Assembly (NCBI RefSeq): GCF_027941775.1
Contig: NZ_CP115917.1
Coordinates: forward strand, 1,100,501-1,164,500
Direction of reading: 5' to 3'
Source of the DNA: Tenacibaculum pacificus
GTDB taxonomy: Bacteria; Bacteroidota; Bacteroidia; Flavobacteriales; Flavobacteriaceae
Length of the DNA stretch: 64,000 nt
Shown here: piece by piece, positions 27,228 through 35,394 of the stretch
Layout: each line of letters begins with the position of its first letter
Position numbering within the stretch: the stretch's first letter is position 1
Program-made: the position numbers and the translations under genes
Notes under the pieces: model-generated
The model's input: only the letters and a program-made list of their open reading frames with translations
What the model was told of the DNA's origin: nothing
Database searches by the model: none

Positions 27228-27770
27228 CTACTTTGGTTTGTGTTGTTTTTTTATCAGTTTTTTTAAAAATTCCACTCTTTTGTTTACTGATTTCTTTGGT
27301 AAAATATAAATAGAAAAACCTAAGTTAGTATAAGTTTCTAAAAGTAACTCTTGTAATTTTTTAGCTTCTTCAAAAGATTGTAATCGTTGTGGATCTTCTT
27401 TATAAATAGCTTTCCAAAGTGGAAGTACAAAAACGGTTGTATGATATTTTTTTTTATAATCGAAATTAAAAAAATGTTTACTAATAGGTAGTTTATGTAA
27501 TTTTAAATAAGCAATGTTATCTGCTAATCCACGATCAACAAAAGTAGTTTTATCACTTAAAATATTTAAATCGGCTATTGTTTTTTGATAAACTAAATTG
27601 GTAAAACCAACAACATCTTGCCAAGGAGTTTTATTTCCGTTGTTTTTTTGTTCAGCAATAATAATTTTACGAGAAACTTCCTCTAAACAATAAAAATTAT
27701 TGGTACGCAAAGCATTGATTAAAGTAGTTTTTCCTGTTCCAGGCGCACCCGTAATTATATATCGTTTCAT
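27228..27770 (-). CDS. P-loop ATPase/kinase-like protein (AAA_28/NadR-like)
   Basis: A 180-residue protein with Walker A GAPGTGKTTLINAL at residues 8-21 and a lid-like FVDRGLADNIAYLKL, resembling NadR kinase-like/AAA_28 ATPases. The usual adenosylcobinamide kinase CobU signatures are not seen. It sits directly after cbiB and before the riboswitch, where cobU often lies in other cobalamin clusters. A role as a replacement adenosylcobinamide kinase is an interesting possibility but is purely contextual. Its start is directly adjacent to the end of cbiB. Confidence 0.75.
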   Translation of the reverse strand: MKRYIITGAPGTGKTTLINALRTNNFYCLEEVSRKIIIAEQKNNGNKTPWQDVVGFTNLVYQKTIADLNILSDKTTFVDRGLADNIAYLKLHKLPISKHFFNFDYKKKYHTTVFVLPLWKAIYKEDPQRLQSFEEAKKLQELLLETYTNLGFSIYILPKKSVNKRVEFLKKLIKKQHKPK

Positions 27771-28696
27771 TTAAAATAAAAAGTAGGTTATCAAACCAAT
27801 TAAAAGTACAAAGGTAAGGGTAACAGAATGATTGATAAAAGCAACTTTTTTAAATTCGATTTCTTTTATAATACGGTTGTTATTTCCGATAAAAGGTTTG
27901 TGTACTAACTTACCATGATAATAATTAGGACCTCCAAATCTGCAATTTAAAATAGTAGCCAAAGCAGCTTCGGGATATCCTGCATTAGGGCTTGAATGGT
28001 TTTTACCTTGTTGCCATACAAAACCAATTTTATCTAAAGAAAAAGTAACGAGTAGCATTAATATTGCTGTTAAACGTGAAGGAATGTAATTTAAAACATC
28101 GTCTAATTTAGCTGCAAATTTTCCAAAATTTATATAACGTTCATTTTTGTAGCCAATCATAGAATCGAATGTATTGACCATTTTATAAAGCATTGCTCCA
28201 GGTACGCCTAAAATAGCAAAGTAAAAAAGTGGAGCAATAACTCCGTCGCTTAAATTTTCTGAAAGTGTTTCAAAAACAGCTTTTATAATTTCTTGCTTAT
28301 TAAGCTTAGAAGTATCACGACCAACAATCCAAGCAACACGATTTCTTCCTTGAGTAATTCCTTTTTTAAGCGCTGTAAAAACAGCTTTTCCTTCTTCAAT
28401 TAAACTTTTATTAGCTAAAGCATAAAATAAAAAAATGGCATCAAAAATTATTCTAATAATATTATTGGTTATAAATTTTCTACAGATAAAAAAAAATAAA
28501 AAAGTACCAATGCTAAGTAATAATGTTAAGAATGCACCTTTTAAAAATCGATTTTTATTTTTGTTTAATTTTTTTCGCCAAAAGAAATTAAATTTCCAAA
28601 TAAACGTATAGGATGTGGTAACCATCTAGGATCACCTAAAATTAAATCTAAAATATAAGCCAAAAATAATGGTGCTATGTAAATTAAGAAATCCAT
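27771..28696 (-). CDS. cbiB/cobD: Adenosylcobinamide-phosphate synthase CbiB (5' frameshift)
   Basis: Membrane enzyme that joins aminopropanol (phosphate) to adenosylcobyric acid. The true N-terminus is read from the ATG at 28696: [43 protein letters not shown]. This contains the family [11 protein letters not shown] motif. That frame then hits a stop because a T run (28569-28575, A run on the coding strand) is one base short. The rest continues in the next frame ([14 protein letters not shown] to the end), with [34 protein letters not shown] and [12 protein letters not shown]. About 308 residues when joined, normal for the family. The start overlaps the cobQ-cobD stop by 13 bases. Confidence 0.92.
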
Positions 28697-31155
28697 TTTT
28701 TTAAAGCTTTAATTAAAGTATTATTTGCTGATTTATTTTGGGTAGCAAGTCGAATATATTCACCATTTAATTCTTTAAAATTAGTTGCATCTCTAATTAA
28801 AATTTGATGTTTTTCAATTAAATATTCTTTTAAATCACTTGCTTTTTTATTATTTAGTAATTCTACTAAGAAGTACGATGTATTACTTTTACAAACTTTT
28901 ATTCCTTTTAAATTAGATAACTCTTTTTGAAATTGTATTGTTTCGGCAATTAATTCTGTAGCGCTAAATTGAAGCGTTTTATAATTATCAAAAATAAACT
29001 CACCCGCTTTTACAGCTAATAAATTAACACTCCAAGGCATTTTTAATTTTAAAAGCGATGTTATCAATTTATCATTAGAAATAATATATCCTAAACGTAA
29101 ACCAGGAATGGTAAATGTTTTTGTTAATGAGCGAACGATTATTAAATTATTAAACTCTTTTATTAATGAAACAATGGATGTTCCGCTATTGGTAAACTCA
29201 ATATAAGCTTCATCAATAACAAAAATAGTATTTGGTTTTTGTTTAAAAAAGGCTGTTAATTCTTCGGATGAAAAAATAGCTCCAGTAGGATTATTTGGAT
29301 TACAAATAAAAATAATGTCGGCATTTGTTACGCTTATTTTATCCCTAGAAATTAATTGATAATCTAATTTAAAAATTTTGCAAGAATCCTCATATTCCGA
29401 AAAAGTAGGAGCAACAATAGCTGTTTTTTTATCAGAAAATAATTGAGCAATCAAATAAAAAGCTTCTGTAGCGCCATTGGTAAATAAAAAATTTTCGTTT
29501 TTTAAGTCGAATTTTTTAGCAGCTAATATATTTAATTCGCTAGCAGTAGGCGAGGGGTAACTCTGAATTAAAGGAACATTTTTTGAAATATGAGAAAGTA
29601 ACATTTCAGGGCATCCTTTATAATAAACATTTGAGCTAAAATTGTGCTTAATTTCTCCTTTAATTAAATGAAGGTCATCTCCATGTCCGTTTAACATTCT
29701 TTTGTGCTGTTTTTTATGATGGCTTTCACTGTCTAAATTTTCATCAATCCAATTGGCTAATTTATCAAATTGAATTGCTTTAAAATCTTTGTAATTGATA
29801 GCCTTTGTATTAGGATATTTTAAATGTAATAATTCGGTTACTATTTCTTGATTATCAAAAATACCGTGTAAATATGTTCCCCAACTTTTATTTCCGTCAA
29901 AATAACCTTCTTCTTTTCCGTTTATATAATTTAGATGCTTATTTTTAGGAACAATAGTTTCTCCCATATGAATTTCATAACCTTCACAAAGTTCTTTTTT
30001 ATCTTTGAAATAAAAATTACGCTGTATTGTTTGTTTAGTTTTAGAAAGTGTCGTTTCAATATCAAATAAACCTAAACCTTTTTCTGATTTAATGTTACTT
30101 TCTACAGAAAAAGGGTCGTTAATTGTTTTACCTAACATTTGATATCCGCCACAAATTCCAAGAACAGGAACGTGTTTATATTGCTCTTTAATAACAGTAT
30201 CTAAATTATCTTTTTTTAAAGCGATTAAATCTTCAATAGTATTTTTTGTACCTGGAATAATAAGTACATCGGCTTTTTTTAGTTCTTCGGAATCCCTTGT
30301 AAAATATAAATTAATAAGTGGTTCTTGTTCTAATGCTTGAAAATCGGTATAATTAGACATGTAACGAAGTTTTACTACCGCAATATTTAATTTATTATCG
30401 ATAGCTGTTGTAGCTCTTTTATTCAAAGCAACAGAATCTTCTTCTTCGATAATAATATCTGTAGCATACGGTAAAATTCCTAATACAGGAACATTTGTAA
30501 GTTCTTCTAACTTCTTTTTTCCTTCGATAAATAAATCAGGATCTCCTCTAAACTTATTAATTATAATACCTTTTATAAGTTTTCGCTCCCAAGGTTCAAG
30601 TAATTCAATCGTTCCATAAACGCTACCAAAAACGCCACCTTTATCAATGTCAGCGATTAAATAAACACAAGCATTTGCAGCTGCTCCCATTGGCATATTT
30701 ACAATGTCTCGATGTTTTAAATTTAATTCACTGATGCTTCCTGCACCTTCCATAACAACAGGATTGTGTTTTGATGCTAATTTTTTAAACGATTTTTTAG
30801 CTTCTTCAAACAGTTGTTTTTTATTATCGCCTAAAAAATATTCTTTTGCTGTTTGATCACCAATTGGTTTTCCGTGTAAAACAATTTGCGATTTATTTAA
30901 AGAAGATGGCTTTAATAAAATAGGATTCATTTCTACAGTTGCCGAAATACCACAGGCTTCAGCTTGTACCGCTTGCGCCCTTCCAATTTCAAGATTATCA
31001 GGAGTAGAAAAACTATTTAACGACATATTTTGCGCTTTAAAAGGCGCAGGATTATATCCTTTTTGTTTTAGCCACCTACAAATTCCTGTAGTTATCCAGC
31101 TTTTACCAACATCAGAGCCTGTACCGACTAACATTATAGGGTGTAGGTTTTTCAT
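28684..31155 (-). CDS. CobQ-CobD fusion: cobyric acid synthase and L-threonine-phosphate decarboxylase-like
   Basis: An 823-residue two-domain protein. Residues 1-475 are cobyric acid synthase: [31 protein letters not shown], the glutaminase nucleophile Cys335 in [11 protein letters not shown] and His430 in GTYLHGIF. It amidates four side chains. Residues 487-823 are a fold-type I PLP enzyme of the CobC/CobD group: [48 protein letters not shown], and the PLP lysine 679 in [16 protein letters not shown]. It would supply aminopropanol phosphate for CbiB, encoded next. A HisC-like aminotransferase activity is the alternative, but a dedicated hisC exists at 40866-41891. Confidence 0.92.
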   Translation of the reverse strand: MKNLHPIMLVGTGSDVGKSWITTGICRWLKQKGYNPAPFKAQNMSLNSFSTPDNLEIGRAQAVQAEACGISATVEMNPILLKPSSLNKSQIVLHGKPIGDQTAKEYFLGDNKKQLFEEAKKSFKKLASKHNPVVMEGAGSISELNLKHRDIVNMPMGAAANACVYLIADIDKGGVFGSVYGTIELLEPWERKLIKGIIINKFRGDPDLFIEGKKKLEELTNVPVLGILPYATDIIIEEEDSVALNKRATTAIDNKLNIAVVKLRYMSNYTDFQALEQEPLINLYFTRDSEELKKADVLIIPGTKNTIEDLIALKKDNLDTVIKEQYKHVPVLGICGGYQMLGKTINDPFSVESNIKSEKGLGLFDIETTLSKTKQTIQRNFYFKDKKELCEGYEIHMGETIVPKNKHLNYINGKEEGYFDGNKSWGTYLHGIFDNQEIVTELLHLKYPNTKAINYKDFKAIQFDKLANWIDENLDSESHHKKQHKRMLNGHGDDLHLIKGEIKHNFSSNVYYKGCPEMLLSHISKNVPLIQSYPSPTASELNILAAKKFDLKNENFLFTNGATEAFYLIAQLFSDKKTAIVAPTFSEYEDSCKIFKLDYQLISRDKISVTNADIIFICNPNNPTGAIFSSEELTAFFKQKPNTIFVIDEAYIEFTNSGTSIVSLIKEFNNLIIVRSLTKTFTIPGLRLGYIISNDKLITSLLKLKMPWSVNLLAVKAGEFIFDNYKTLQFSATELIAETIQFQKELSNLKGIKVCKSNTSYFLVELLNNKKASDLKEYLIEKHQILIRDATNFKELNGEYIRLATQNKSANNTLIKALKKWIS

Positions 31156-31171
31156 TTTATTTTTTGAAGCA

Positions 31172-31179
31172 CAAAAATA
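31172..31179 (-). promoter_or_regulatory. Bacteroidetes -7 promoter element for cobQ-cobD
   Basis: On the minus strand TATTTTTG matches TAnnTTTG and is 17 bases upstream of the start codon. It shows that the cobQ-cbiB-kinase block has a promoter of its own, separate from the riboswitch transcript. Confidence 0.5.
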
Positions 31180-31242
31180 TTGAATAAAATATAGATTTTG
31201 TTTAAATAGTAGTAGTATTATTATAGTGATTTTAGGATATTT

Positions 31243-31276
31243 GATAGCACAAGCGTTACGCTTACGCTAGCGGGGG
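31243..31276. repeat. REP-like short palindrome
   Basis: Contains aagcgttacgctt (stem aagcg/cgctt) followed by acgctagcgggg. The gctagcg core recurs in the larger palindrome at 32541-32659, so it is probably a related single REP unit. It lies between cobQ-cobD and a small hypothetical ORF. Confidence 0.45.
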
Positions 31277-31325
31277 TTATTCCAAAGAGGTTAAAAAACA
31301 ATAATAAATAGAGTTTTTTAATAAG

Positions 31326-31559
31326 ATGAAAAGTAATCCGCCAACGAAAAAAAGGATTCAATTACTTCGAAACTTAGATGATCTCATTGAGTATTCTTCT
31401 AGAACAGAAAAACTTCTATTAAATACTTTAACTGCCTTTTATGTTGTTAGAGAAGGTATTGAGTTCGAAACAACTAAAATGTCTAGTATAAGAGCAAAAA
31501 CAGATATTAATTTCCCAATAGATATGAGTGTAAATATAAAGAGCCTGTTTAAATTTTAA
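31326..31559 (+). CDS. Small hypothetical protein
   Basis: A 77-residue open frame starting ATG (MKSNPPTKKRIQLLRNLDDLIEYSSRTEKLL), with a basic helical N-terminus and no signal peptide or membrane segment. I do not recognise it. Its last 16 coding bases (gagcctgtttaaattt) are repeated in inverse orientation at 31711-31726, on the far side of a REP-like element. The original C-terminus may therefore have been replaced by that element. Coding status is uncertain; the island around it carries other gene remnants. Confidence 0.4.
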   Translation: MKSNPPTKKRIQLLRNLDDLIEYSSRTEKLLLNTLTAFYVVREGIEFETTKMSSIRAKTDINFPIDMSVNIKSLFKF

Positions 31560-31726
31560 ATAAAGTGTGTTTTTTTTAGATATAAACATCATGCTGAATT
31601 TATTTCAGCATCACATAAAACTAAGAACTACGGCAAATTAAGGATGCGAAACTGAAATAAATTCAGTTTGACGGATTCGATTTTTTAGCGATAAAAGGTT
31701 TTTAAATGAAATTTAAACAGGCTCAA
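31541..31726. repeat. 16-bp inverted repeat flanking a REP-like element
   Basis: gagcctgtttaaattt at about 31541-31556 and its exact reverse complement aaatttaaacaggctc at about 31711-31726 enclose the family A palindrome (31587-31673). This looks like the ends of an inserted or inverted segment of about 185 bases. The rest of the enclosed DNA is AT-rich with no gene seen. Confidence 0.5.
31587..31673. repeat. REP-like palindromic repeat, family A copy 2
   Basis: About 87 bp. The left arm catgctgaatttatttcagc pairs with the right arm ctgaaataaattcagtttg. It aligns end to end with the copy at 4485-4570, including the outer catgctga and ttgacg ends. It lies outside genes. Confidence 0.7.
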
Positions 31727-31905
31727 AGAATCAATTTGTAGCTTTAGGATTATTTAAATATAAGGATTTAAGTGATGATGAGTTATTGCGATATAATGAA
31801 TATTTAAAATCAGTAACAAATAAGAATTATTTAAATATTCTGAATAAAGGCTATAATTTCATTTTTACAAAAATGTTTTTAGATTATAAACTTATAAAAA
31901 ACTAA
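31717..31905 (+). pseudogene. Remnant open frame of an unknown gene
   Basis: A stop-to-stop frame without a proper start encodes SKNQFVALGLFKYKDLSDDE and onward for about 62 residues, ending LDYKLIKN. The composition looks like protein (charged helices). An ATG at 31706 opens another frame (MKFKQAQR) that would join it after a one-base shift. It may be the tail of the gene whose start is at 31326, or a separate fragment. It converges with the 31892-32467 gene and overlaps its end by 14 bases. Confidence 0.25.
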
Positions 31906-32467
31906 CCGTATTTTTTAGATAAGCTATCTTTGGATTTGTTTTATTAACAATAATTCTGTATTTATTATTTATTTTATATTCAGAAGAATTGTTAATATAA
32001 ACAAATCTTTTATATCTTTTATCAAGGTAAATATAGTTGAATTCAATTTTAGTAAGTGTAAAAGTCTCAGAACTTTTAACTTCTGCGGTGACTTCAATGT
32101 AATCGTTTCTATCCTTGACTACTGGCTTAGTAAGAAATATTTTGCAAATATCAGGATTAACTTTAGAGTATTTAATCTTAAAATATTCACCTTTACAAAA
32201 CTCTAGACTATTATTATTAGGGTACTTATAACTTTTATTGTTAACAAAATATTCAAATTCATTTCCGTTTATTTTACTGTTATTGAATCCTACAACCTCG
32301 CATATAGTTATTTCATAATTAGAACTTAAAAGTTGTTTTTTTTCTTTTTCTAAAGAGGTTTTGTAATAGGTAAAGGCAAGAATTACAGCTATAAGAAGGA
32401 AAATTTTAATAATAGATTTCTTTTTTTCTTTTGCTGATAAGTTATCTGGCTTTATAAATTTTTTCAT
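31892..32467 (-). CDS. Hypothetical membrane-anchored protein, two DUF3592-like repeats
   Basis: I chose the ATG at 32467 (MKKFIKPDNLSAKEKKKSII, 191 residues); the longer 221-residue version starts inside a REP palindrome. A single transmembrane helix (IIKIFLLIAVILAFTYY) lies near residues 18-36. Two similar beta-rich units follow: CEVVGFNNSKINGNEFEYFVNNKSYKY with GEYFKIKYSKVNPDICKIFL, and LTKIEFNYIYLDKRYKRFVYI with NKYRIIVNKTNPKIAYL. The pattern (short strand, aromatic turn, KYxxxNP) resembles DUF3592-type domains. Function unknown. It sits alone in the accessory island. Confidence 0.6.
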   Translation of the reverse strand: MKKFIKPDNLSAKEKKKSIIKIFLLIAVILAFTYYKTSLEKEKKQLLSSNYEITICEVVGFNNSKINGNEFEYFVNNKSYKYPNNNSLEFCKGEYFKIKYSKVNPDICKIFLTKPVVKDRNDYIEVTAEVKSSETFTLTKIEFNYIYLDKRYKRFVYINNSSEYKINNKYRIIVNKTNPKIAYLKNTVSFL

Positions 32468-32540
32468 TTTTTTTGAAATATAAAATTTTGAAAATAGTTT
32501 TAAGACTTTGTGTAAAAGTAGTTTTTTAAAATGGTATTCC

Positions 32541-32659
32541 CTTGCTAGCGCGAGCATCCTGCTCGTGACGGTATGAGTAAGCGGTAATGATTATATATAA
32601 AAGGATTAGTAGTTGTGATAAAAGTATATAGATAACGAGCGAGACGCTCGCACTAGCAA
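32541..32659. repeat. BIME-like pair of REP palindromes next to a RAYT remnant
   Basis: The left arm begins ttgctagcgcgagcatcctg and the right arm ends cgctcgcactagcaa, which is nearly its reverse complement. Each arm also folds on itself (cgagca-tcc-tgctcg and cgagcg-aga-cgctcg). They enclose about 75 AT-rich bases. The element lies 26 bases upstream of the truncated REP-associated transposase, the usual arrangement for REP/RAYT pairs. Confidence 0.7.
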
Positions 32660-32684
32660 AAAAGAAGTTAAAAAAAAGTGAGTA

Positions 32685-32891
32685 ATGAGTAGAAAATATA
32701 AATTTCATAACGAATCAGGAGCATACTTTATAAGTTTTGCTACGGTATATTGGTTAGATATTTTTACTCGACAAGTTTATTTTTCTGTGTTAGAAGAAAG
32801 TATAGATTATTGCAGAAAAGAAAAAGAAATGGAAGTATTTACGTATTGTTTTATGCTGAGTCATGTTCATTTAATTTTTAGAGCAAAATAG
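32685..32891 (+). pseudogene. Truncated REP-associated tyrosine transposase (RAYT, IS200-like)
   Basis: The first 68 residues of a Y1 transposase of the REP-associated type: MSRKYKFHNESGAYFISFATVYWLDIFTR, then CRKEKEMEVFTYCFMLSHVHLIFRA with the HxH (HUH) metal-binding motif. Full RAYTs are near 180-220 residues and carry a catalytic tyrosine after the HUH motif. Here the frame stops straight after HUH and no continuation is seen before the aroB terminator, so it is inactive. The RAYT family mobilises or maintains REP sequences; its own palindromes are just upstream. Confidence 0.8.
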
Positions 32892-32937
32892 GCTCTAAGA
32901 ATCTAAAAAAATATTTAGTTTAATTTAATATTTTGTT

Positions 32938-32976
32938 AAAGCGGAAATTTCTAAGGAAATTTCCGCTTTTTATTTT
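32938..32976 (+). terminator. Terminator between RAYT remnant and aroB
   Basis: Perfect 14-bp stem (aaagcggaaatttc / gaaatttccgcttt, loop taag) followed by ttattttttt-like sequence on the plus strand. On the minus strand it lies just after the aroB stop but with a weak T tract, so it may serve aroB too. Confidence 0.8.
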
Positions 32977-32979
32977 TTA

Positions 32980-34038
32980 CTATGAATTATAGTAAGCGAT
33001 ACTATCAATAATTAATTGACTATCAACTGTGCAATTAATTTTAAAATCACTGTAATCATTTAAAAGTACAAAATTGATTTCTCCACCAATATTTTTCTTA
33101 TCATGTTTCATTAATTCCATAATATGAGGAATATCATCATCTAAAATAGCAACTTTACCATAAATAGCAATAATAGCTTTTTTAGCTTCTTTAAGTTTAT
33201 CCGAAGGGAAATTTAAAACTTTAGAAGAAAGATATGCTTCACAAATTATACCGATTGCAATCGCTTCTCCGTGTGTTAAGTTTTCTTTATGTGCACTTTC
33301 TAAAAAGTAAGATTCTATTCCATGTCCAATAGTGTGTCCCCAGTTTAATGCCTTACGAACGCCATGTTCTTTCGGATCTTCTAAAACAACTTCGTTTTTT
33401 ATTTCGATAGAACGATGAATTAAATCAACAATATTTAACTTTGGATTGTCTTTAATTTCTTTAAACAAATGAGAATCATGTGTCATTCCGTATTTGATAA
33501 TCTCAGCTGTTCCTGATCTTATTTCTCTAGGAGAAAGCGTTTGTAAATATTCAGGATCTAAAACAATCAATTCAGGATTAGCAAATAATCCAATTTGATT
33601 TTTTAAAACACCTAAATCAACGCCTGTTTTACCTCCAACAGAAGCATCTACCATACTTAATAATGTTGTTGGGATATTTACAAAATCAATTCCACGTTTA
33701 AAAGTCGAGGCTACAAAACCACCTAAATCGGTAATAACACCACCACCTAAGGTAATTAATAAACTTTTTCTGTCTGCGCCTAACTCGGTCATTGCATTCC
33801 AAACACCTACGCAGGTTTCAATGTTTTTATGAACTTCACCTGCTTCAATTTGAATAACTTCAATTTTTTTGTCTGTTTCTAATAATTCTATAAATCGAGG
33901 ATAACAATCAGTAAATGTATTATCATCAACTAATATAAAAAGAGAAGAGTAGTTATTAGTACGAATTAAACTTGCTAATTCTGTATAGCCTTTCTCATTA
34001 AAATGAATAAGGTATGTTGCTGCTTGAATAGAGGTCAT
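32980..34038 (-). CDS. aroB: 3-dehydroquinate synthase
   Basis: Second step of the shikimate pathway, converting DAHP to 3-dehydroquinate with NAD and a divalent metal. In its 352 residues the NAD/substrate region GGGVITDLGGFVASTFKRGIDFVNIPTTLLSMVDASVGGKTGVD is unmistakable. The metal ligands lie in EIIKYGMTHD, LNWGHTIGHGIE and ENLTHGEAIAIG. It is divergent from the proline dehydrogenase gene. Confidence 0.97.
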   Translation of the reverse strand: MTSIQAATYLIHFNEKGYTELASLIRTNNYSSLFILVDDNTFTDCYPRFIELLETDKKIEVIQIEAGEVHKNIETCVGVWNAMTELGADRKSLLITLGGGVITDLGGFVASTFKRGIDFVNIPTTLLSMVDASVGGKTGVDLGVLKNQIGLFANPELIVLDPEYLQTLSPREIRSGTAEIIKYGMTHDSHLFKEIKDNPKLNIVDLIHRSIEIKNEVVLEDPKEHGVRKALNWGHTIGHGIESYFLESAHKENLTHGEAIAIGIICEAYLSSKVLNFPSDKLKEAKKAIIAIYGKVAILDDDIPHIMELMKHDKKNIGGEINFVLLNDYSDFKINCTVDSQLIIDSIAYYNS

Positions 34039-34100
34039 TTTAATATTAAATTTAAAGCAAAAATAAATAGAAAAAACTAAAATATATCATTGAGTACATT

Positions 34101-34108
34101 TATATTTG
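34101..34108 (+). promoter_or_regulatory. -7 promoter element for proline dehydrogenase
   Basis: tatatttg is a full TAnnTTTG match, 33 bases before the ATG at 34141. It lies inside the longer open frame that begins at 34090, which supports the 34141 start. Confidence 0.6.
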
Positions 34109-34140
34109 TGTTTGAAATAAAAATAACACGACTTCCATTA

Positions 34141-35304
34141 ATGACAATTTTTAACAACACCGAAACTGCTTTTAAATTAAAATCTGACTCAGAGTTAGAA
34201 CGCGCATATTTTTTATTTAAAATGATTCAAAATCAGCCAATGGTTCGCATTGGTACAGCAGTCACTAATTTTGCTTTAAAAGCGCACTTACCTGTTGAAG
34301 GTTTAATTCGTTCAACTGTTTTTGACCATTTTTGTGGTGGAGTAACCGAAGATGACTGTTTACCTAATATTGATAAAATGTACACTAAAGGTAATGTGTA
34401 TAGTGTATTAGATTATTCAGTAGAAGGTAAAGAAGCTGAAGAAAGCTTTGATGATGCTCTTAATAAAATTGTAAGAATTATTCAATTTTCAGATGAAAAA
34501 GAATCAATTCCGTATGCAGTTTTTAAACCAACAGGATTTGGACGTTTTGCTTTATATCAAAAATTAAGCGAAAAAAAGGAATTATCTGATGATGAAAAAT
34601 CAGAATGGGCTAGAGTTTTAAATCGTTTTCATACTGTTTGTAAATTAGCTGTAGAAAAAGATGTTCCTTTATTAATTGATGCAGAAGAAAGTTGGATGCA
34701 AGATGCAGCTGATGATTTGATTGAAGAATTAATGGAATTGTATAATAAAGACAAAGCTATTGTTTTTAATACATTACAAATGTATCGTCATGATCGTATG
34801 GATTATTTACGTGCTTTATATCAAAGAGCTCATCAAAAAGGGTATCATATTGGTATGAAAGTAGTACGTGGTGCTTACATGGAAAAAGAACGTGAAAGAG
34901 CTGAAGAAAAAGGGTATGCTTCTCCTATCTGTAAAGACAAAGAAGCTACTGATGAAAACTATAACGAGGCTGTTCATTTTATGATGGAACATAAAAATAT
35001 GGCTATTTTTGCAGGTACTCATAATGAAGAAAGTTCTTATTTATTAATGAACTTAGCTAAAGAGTATAGTATAAAACCAACTGATAAACGTATGTGGTTT
35101 GGTCAGTTATATGGTATGAGTGATCATATTAGTTTTAATTTAGCCAAAGAAGGTTATAATGTAGCGAAGTACGTTCCTTTTGGTCCTGTACGTGATGTGA
35201 TGCCTTATTTAATTCGTAGAGCTGAAGAAAATACCTCTGTAGCAGGGCAAACTTCAAGAGAACTTAATTTAATAAAAATAGAAAGAAAACGTAGAAAACT
35301 GTAA
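34141..35304 (+). CDS. Proline dehydrogenase
   Basis: FAD enzyme oxidising proline to pyrroline-5-carboxylate, monofunctional (387 residues from the chosen start MTIFNNTETAFKLKSDSEL). The open frame extends upstream to a TTG at 34090, but a promoter -7 box lies there and homologues start near MTIF. The beta/alpha barrel shows PLLIDAEESWMQDAADDL, FNTLQMYRHDRMDYL, GMKVVRGAYMEKER, IFAGTHNEES, FGQLYGMSDHISF and YVPFGPVRDVMPYLIRRAEEN, the last being the substrate-binding RRxxEN motif. The partner P5C dehydrogenase is not in the window. Confidence 0.95.
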   Translation: MTIFNNTETAFKLKSDSELERAYFLFKMIQNQPMVRIGTAVTNFALKAHLPVEGLIRSTVFDHFCGGVTEDDCLPNIDKMYTKGNVYSVLDYSVEGKEAEESFDDALNKIVRIIQFSDEKESIPYAVFKPTGFGRFALYQKLSEKKELSDDEKSEWARVLNRFHTVCKLAVEKDVPLLIDAEESWMQDAADDLIEELMELYNKDKAIVFNTLQMYRHDRMDYLRALYQRAHQKGYHIGMKVVRGAYMEKERERAEEKGYASPICKDKEATDENYNEAVHFMMEHKNMAIFAGTHNEESSYLLMNLAKEYSIKPTDKRMWFGQLYGMSDHISFNLAKEGYNVAKYVPFGPVRDVMPYLIRRAEENTSVAGQTSRELNLIKIERKRRKL

Positions 35305-35364
35305 TGAATACAGTAGGTAAAATAAATTATTTACCTAGTAGTGTTTTATTTATATATAAAACAC

Positions 35365-35372
35365 TAGTTTTG
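35365..35372 (+). promoter_or_regulatory. -7 promoter element for typA
   Basis: tagttttg fits TAnnTTTG, 23 bases before the typA start. Confidence 0.5.
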
Positions 35373-35394
35373 CAACTTTAAAAAACGACCAAGA

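Noticed and set aside
32526-32708. 60-residue minus-strand ORF (MKFIFSTHYSLFF...HEQDARASKGIPF)
   Set aside because: Its C-terminus is a translation of the REP palindrome and the rest is antisense to the RAYT start; there is no independent sign of coding.
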